From: an uncultured Methylococcaceae bacterium
GTDB lineage: Bacteria; Pseudomonadota; Gammaproteobacteria; Methylococcales; Methylomonadaceae
Reading direction: 5' to 3'
Assembly (NCBI GenBank): GCA_903903365.1
Contig: CAIUYS010000355.1
Location: 1-16,822 of the forward strand
DNA length: 16,822 nt
A program made the position numbers and the translations under genes. Below the pieces are notes generated by a model. That model saw only the letters and a program-made list of their open reading frames with translations. It did not search any database and was not told the DNA's origin. Below, in pieces: positions 13,428 through 16,822 of this stretch; position 1 is the first letter of the stretch, and each line of letters starts with the position of its first letter.

Positions 13428-13751
13428 TTACACTTCTTCCATCGAGCACATCAACGGATGTTGATTTTCTCGTGAATAATCGTTGACTATATACACTTTG
13501 GTTTCAGCAACATCTTTAGAATAGGTTCCACATACACCCACCCCTTGAGTATGTATCTGCAGCATAACCTGCGTTGCTTTTTCTTCAGGCATGGCAAAAA
13601 AATCCATCAAGATTTCAATTACAAAATCCATGGGCGTAAAATCATCATTTAACAAAATGACTTTGTACAGGGGCGGCCTTTTTAACTTGGGCTTGGCTTC
13701 TTGAACAGCCAAGCCGTCATCATTATATTTGAAAGGATCAAAATCGGGCAT
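13428..13751 (-). CDS. clpS: ClpS, N-degron adaptor for ClpAP
   Basis: ClpS binds N-terminal Leu, Phe, Trp and Tyr and hands such proteins to ClpA. The 107-residue product (E. coli 106) has a short flexible N-terminus (about 1-26), needed for delivery. The ClpS core has VILLNDDFTPMDFVI (31-45), which includes the residues that hold the substrate alpha-amino group (N35, D36). H67 lies in LQIHTQG, followed by VCGTYSKDVAETKV and ENQHPLMCSME. The start is ATG 13751; codons upstream (an in-frame TTG at 13760) would add only three residues. No clear Shine-Dalgarno precedes it. clpS leads the clpS-clpA operon and has its own promoter at 13793-13821. The ligand-binding residues appear intact. Confidence 0.96.
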   Translation of the reverse strand: MPDFDPFKYNDDGLAVQEAKPKLKRPPLYKVILLNDDFTPMDFVIEILMDFFAMPEEKATQVMLQIHTQGVGVCGTYSKDVAETKVYIVNDYSRENQHPLMCSMEEV

Positions 13752-13782
13752 AATAAGCAAATAACCAAATAAAAAAATACTC

Positions 13783-13821
13783 TTAAGTACTTAACATAGT
13801 GCCAATATTAATGTATTTCAA
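13783..13821 (-). promoter_or_regulatory. clpS promoter with start-site palindrome
   Basis: On the minus strand, -35 TTGAAA (13816-13821), a 17-nt spacer and -10 TATGTT (13793-13798) predict transcription from about 13786, some 35 nt before the clpS ATG. A perfect 12-bp palindrome TTAAGTACTTAA (13783-13794) overlaps the -10 edge and start site. It could be an operator or a chance AT-rich symmetry. Confidence 0.5.
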
Positions 13822-13886
13822 GCTTGGACACATAACAAATTAAATCATAAAAAGCAGGATACCCGGGCATTATTGTCAGCCCCGGA

Positions 13887-13914
13887 TTTAACTTTACTCC
13901 GTTAAACCTTTTTT
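13887..13914 (+). terminator. Possible weak terminator-like hairpin
   Basis: TTTAAC (13887-13892) pairs with GTTAAA (13901-13906) around an 8-nt loop, and a T6 tract follows at 13909-13914. The stem is AT-rich and no plus-strand gene ends here, so its role is doubtful. It lies in the 224-bp divergent gap between clpS and nudJ. Confidence 0.2.
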
Positions 13915-13975
13915 ACCAACATAAGTTCCTCATATCTAGTAACATATTAGTTTTTATTAAAGTCGGAAATCATCA

Positions 13976-14437
13976 ATGGTTTGGAAACCACACGTTACCG
14001 TTGCAGCGGTTATCGAAAGGGACAATCGCTTTTTGCTCGTTGAAGAGGAAACCCCACACGGTCTGCAATTCAATCAACCCGCCGGACATTTTGAAAAAAA
14101 TGAAGACCTGATCGACGCTGTCAAGCGTGAAGTAAATGAAGAAACAGCCTGGCATTTTGAGCCAGAGCACTTTATTTCCATACAACTTTGGCGCAGAAAT
14201 CCTGAGCTGCCTACCTTTATTAGAGTTTGTTTTTCCGGTCGGTGTCATAGTCATAACCCGGATCAATTATTGGATGACGGCATAGTCGCAACACACTGGC
14301 TTACCCGTGACGAAATTGCCGAGCAGCAACATCGATTACGCAGTCCTTTGGTACTGAGTAGTGTAGACGAATACTTGAGCGGTCATCGCTATCCTTTATC
14401 CCTGATAAAATCATTTCTCGATCTTGACTATGAGTAA
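13976..14437 (+). CDS. nudJ: Nudix hydrolase, NudJ-type phosphatase
   Basis: The 153-residue product is the same length as E. coli NudJ, which hydrolyses thiamine-precursor pyrophosphate (HMP-PP) and nucleoside di- and triphosphates to monophosphates. It starts with the family-typical KPHVTVAAVIERDNRFLLVEE and has QFNQPAGHFE before the Nudix box. The box spans 37-59: G37, E43, R51-E52 and E55-E56, so the metal-binding REVNEE core is intact. The usual Gly of EExG is Ala58 (EETAW). The C-terminal LRSPLV...GHRYPLSLI also matches NudJ. It overlaps mnmA by 8 bp, the order seen in E. coli (nudJ next to mnmA), which supports the NudJ assignment over other Nudix types. The ribosome-binding site is weak (CGGAA about 8 nt before the ATG). 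Actual substrate is inferred. Confidence 0.88.
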   Translation: MVWKPHVTVAAVIERDNRFLLVEEETPHGLQFNQPAGHFEKNEDLIDAVKREVNEETAWHFEPEHFISIQLWRRNPELPTFIRVCFSGRCHSHNPDQLLDDGIVATHWLTRDEIAEQQHRLRSPLVLSSVDEYLSGHRYPLSLIKSFLDLDYE

Positions 14438-15572
14438 AAACATAATCGTTGGCATGTCGGGGGGCGTTGATTCTTCCGTAACGGCCTTGCTACTGCTGGA
14501 ACAGGGTCATCACGTCACCGGTTTATTCATGAAAAACTGGGAAGAAGATGACGGCACGGAATACTGCACCGCCATGGAAGACCTCGCTGACGCGCAACAA
14601 GTCTGCGATAAACTGGGTATAGAACTTAAGACCGTCAATTTTGCCGCCGAATACTGGGATGAAGTTTTTGAAGTTTTCCTGTCTGAATTTAAAGCCGGAC
14701 GCACGCCAAATCCAGATATTTTATGTAACAAACACGTCAAATTTAAAGCGTTTTTAAATTATGCGATTGAAGACTTGGGCGCAGAATACATAGCCACCGG
14801 ACACTATGCGCGTGTTGCATCATTCCCAAGCCGGAGCTATGGGAATGAGGATGAATTTTACTTACTTAAGGGACTCGACCCGAATAAAGAACAAAGCTAT
14901 TTTCTTTATACACTAGGACAAAAAGCCTTGTCGAAAACCCTGTTTCCCATCGGGCATCTGCATAAACCGGAAATCCGGATACTCGCAGATAAAGCCGGTT
15001 TTGCCAATAGCCGTAAAAAAGACAGCACGGGCATTTGCTTTATCGGTGAGCGTAAATTTACCGAATTTCTGCAACGTTACCTGCCGACTCAACCGGGTGA
15101 AATGCGCACGCCGGAAGGCCGGTACATTGGCAAACATTCCGGCTTAATGTATTACACCTTCGGACAACGCCAAGGAATGGGTATAGGTGGTGTTAAAAAT
15201 GCTCCCGATGAACCGTGGTATGTACTGGATAAAGATCTTGAAAATAATATATTAATCGTAGGTCAAGGCCACGACCATCCACTTATGTTACATAATACCC
15301 TGGAAGCCGGTCAATTGGATTGGTGTAACAATAAACCCTTATCAGAATCGCTACGCTGTACCGCCAAAACCCGCTACCGACAAGCGGATCAGGCTTGCCG
15401 AGTTGAACCGTTGGCAAACGACCGCATCAAAGTCAGTTTTGATCAACCGCAAAGAGCCATAACACCGGGTCAATCGGTCGTTTTTTATGACGGCGATATT
15501 TGCCTGGGCGGTGGTATTATCGAATCCAAATACAATGAATTTACACAGCATCAGGACACACAACATGACTAA
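14430..15572 (+). CDS. mnmA: tRNA-specific 2-thiouridylase MnmA (EC 2.8.1.13)
   Basis: MnmA adenylates and thiolates U34 of tRNA Glu, Gln and Lys, taking sulfur from the IscS-Tus relay. The 380-residue product has the N-type ATP pyrophosphatase PP-loop MSGGVDSS (9-16), the first catalytic cysteine C99 in NPDILCNKHVKF, and the second C203 in STGICFIGERKF. The central domain has TFGQRQGMGIGG (243-254) and the C-terminal beta-barrel has PGQSVVFYDGDICLGGGII (346-364). A short insertion around 131-143 follows GHYARV. The ATG at 14430 is chosen; a TTG two codons earlier is unlikely. The start lies inside the end of nudJ (8-bp overlap) and the stop overlaps purB by 8 bp, so three genes are tightly coupled. 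Confidence 0.97.
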   Translation: MSKNIIVGMSGGVDSSVTALLLLEQGHHVTGLFMKNWEEDDGTEYCTAMEDLADAQQVCDKLGIELKTVNFAAEYWDEVFEVFLSEFKAGRTPNPDILCNKHVKFKAFLNYAIEDLGAEYIATGHYARVASFPSRSYGNEDEFYLLKGLDPNKEQSYFLYTLGQKALSKTLFPIGHLHKPEIRILADKAGFANSRKKDSTGICFIGERKFTEFLQRYLPTQPGEMRTPEGRYIGKHSGLMYYTFGQRQGMGIGGVKNAPDEPWYVLDKDLENNILIVGQGHDHPLMLHNTLEAGQLDWCNNKPLSESLRCTAKTRYRQADQACRVEPLANDRIKVSFDQPQRAITPGQSVVFYDGDICLGGGIIESKYNEFTQHQDTQHD

Positions 15573-16822
15573 CTTTGCTTTAACCGCAATTTCCCCTATC
15601 GACGGTCGCTATGCCGACAAAGTAGAAAAACTACGCCCCGTGTTCAGTGAATACGGCCTGATTCGTTTTCGCGTACTGGTTGAAGTGCGCTGGCTGCAAG
15701 CTTTGGCAAAACATCCCTTAATTACCGAAGTCAGCCCGTTCAGTGATTCGGCAGCACAATTGTTAAACAGCATCGTCAGTGATTTTTCAGAGGTCGATGC
15801 ACAGCGCGTCAAAGACATCGAGAAAACCACCAACCACGATGTTAAAGCCGTTGAATATTTATTAAAAGAAAAAATTACCGGCTGTCCTGAACTGGAACAA
15901 ATCAGTGAATTTATTCATTTTGCCTGCACGTCAGAAGATATTAATAACCTGTCTTACGCCTTAATGCTAAAAGAAGGTCGTGAAATTATAGCCGCGCAAA
16001 TCACCGACTGTATAGACGCGCTTAAAAAACTGGCTATTGAAAACGCTGATCAACCCATGTTGTCACGCACCCACGGCCAATCAGCAACACCGACTACTGT
16101 GGGCAAAGAATTTGCCAACGTTGCCGCACGTATGTTGCGTCAACAACAACAACTTCAAGCGGTCGCCTTATTAGGCAAAATAAACGGTGCTGTGGGTAAT
16201 TATAATGCGCATTGCATCGCTTATCCGGATGTCGATTGGGCTGAATTTGCCAAAGACTTCGTCGAATCTTTAGGCTTGCAATTAAATCCGTACACCATCC
16301 AGATTGAACCGCATGATTATATTGCCGAATTTTTCCATGCCTTATCACGCTTTAATACCATTCTGCTGGATTTTGATCGGGACATCTGGGGTTACATTTC
16401 ATTGGGCTATTTCAAACAAAAAACCATTGCCGGTGAAATTGGCTCATCGACCATGCCACATAAAGTCAACCCGATTGATTTTGAAAACTCGGAAGGCAAT
16501 TTAGGGTTAGCCAATGCTTTATTCTCATTTTTGGCAGAAAAACTACCGGTATCAAGATGGCAGCGTGATTTAACCGATTCCACCGTGTTAAGAAATATCG
16601 GTGTCGGTATCGCTCACACCAGTATCGCCATACAAGCCAGTTTAAAAGGTATTTCAAAATTAGAAATCAATGTAGACGCTATTGAAGCCGATCTTAATGC
16701 TAATTGGGAAGTGCTTGCAGAACCCATACAAACGGTAATGCGTCGTTATGGTATCGAAAAGCCCTACGAAAAACTCAAAGAGCTCACTCGTGGTCAGCGT
16801 ATTACACCGGAACAGTTACAGG
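15565..16822 (+). CDS. purB: Adenylosuccinate lyase (EC 4.3.2.2), 3' end beyond window
   Basis: PurB cleaves SAICAR to AICAR and adenylosuccinate to AMP, each releasing fumarate. About 419 residues are present (E. coli PurB has 456), so only the C-terminal tail is cut off by the window edge; the frame is open throughout. It starts MTNFALTAISPIDGRYADKV, typical of the long PurB subgroup. Visible motifs are KTTNHDVKAVEYLL, CTSEDINN (Ser about 123), SRTHGQSATPTTVGKE (catalytic His about 170) and the signature GSSTMPHKVNPIDFENSEGN, with the catalytic Ser at about 295. The ATG lies 8 bp inside mnmA. In E. coli hflD separates mnmA and purB; here it is absent. Confidence 0.97.
   Translation, partial: MTNFALTAISPIDGRYADKVEKLRPVFSEYGLIRFRVLVEVRWLQALAKHPLITEVSPFSDSAAQLLNSIVSDFSEVDAQRVKDIEKTTNHDVKAVEYLLKEKITGCPELEQISEFIHFACTSEDINNLSYALMLKEGREIIAAQITDCIDALKKLAIENADQPMLSRTHGQSATPTTVGKEFANVAARMLRQQQQLQAVALLGKINGAVGNYNAHCIAYPDVDWAEFAKDFVESLGLQLNPYTIQIEPHDYIAEFFHALSRFNTILLDFDRDIWGYISLGYFKQKTIAGEIGSSTMPHKVNPIDFENSEGNLGLANALFSFLAEKLPVSRWQRDLTDSTVLRNIGVGIAHTSIAIQASLKGISKLEINVDAIEADLNANWEVLAEPIQTVMRRYGIEKPYEKLKELTRGQRITPEQLQ

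Overview
The window looks like chromosomal backbone of an AT-leaning gammaproteobacterium. The best guess is a methanotroph-like member of the Methylococcales, but that is inference. Gene content and order follow the E. coli neighbourhood clpS-clpA / infA-aat-(cydCD)-trxB / (lrp)-ftsK-(lolA)-rarA, then a second block matching nudJ-mnmA-(hflD)-purB. The lineage hints are a pyruvate phosphate dikinase in place of cyd/lrp/lolA genes, and a bacterial Asp/Glu leucyltransferase (ate/bpt), which E. coli lacks.

Layout. Positions 1-2143 (+): a short palindrome, a heptamer array (CCTTTAA), rarA, then a compact mazE-mazF toxin-antitoxin pair with its own promoter and overlapping operator-like palindrome. 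Positions 2144-2468: a repeat-filled gap with a BIME-like inverted pair and a single REP-like hairpin. Positions 2469-5216 (-): ppdK. Positions 5217-5745: the ppdK promoter, a 155-bp MITE-like element with 33-bp terminal inverted repeats, and a compact unidentified fold with interleaved (pseudoknot-type) stems. Positions 5746-8040 (-): ftsK, divergent from trxB (8246-9199, +). Positions 9203-9336: a second heptamer array that changes from GGGGAAA units to CCTTGAA units just before aat. Positions 9342-11036 (+): aat-ate-infA. Positions 11144-13751 (-): clpS-clpA, convergent with infA. Positions 13976-16822 (+): nudJ-mnmA-purB, each pair overlapping by 8 bp; purB runs off the right edge.

How the genes fit together. 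aat and ate encode the two aminoacyl-protein transferases that create primary N-degrons (Leu/Phe). clpS encodes the adaptor that reads them, and clpA the unfoldase that delivers substrates to ClpP. The core of the bacterial N-degron pathway apart from ClpP therefore sits within about 4.4 kb. RarA and FtsK act in replication-fork maintenance and chromosome segregation, TrxB in thiol reduction, PpdK in PEP/pyruvate interconversion, MnmA in tRNA 2-thiouridine formation and PurB in purine synthesis.

I found no clearly new multi-gene system. The items most worth a second look are the structured intergenic element at 5595-5684, the paired heptamer arrays in front of two genes that lack Shine-Dalgarno sequences, and the G-rich quadruplex-capable tract after trxB. 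No tRNA, rRNA, CRISPR array, prophage gene or intact insertion-sequence transposase was seen.
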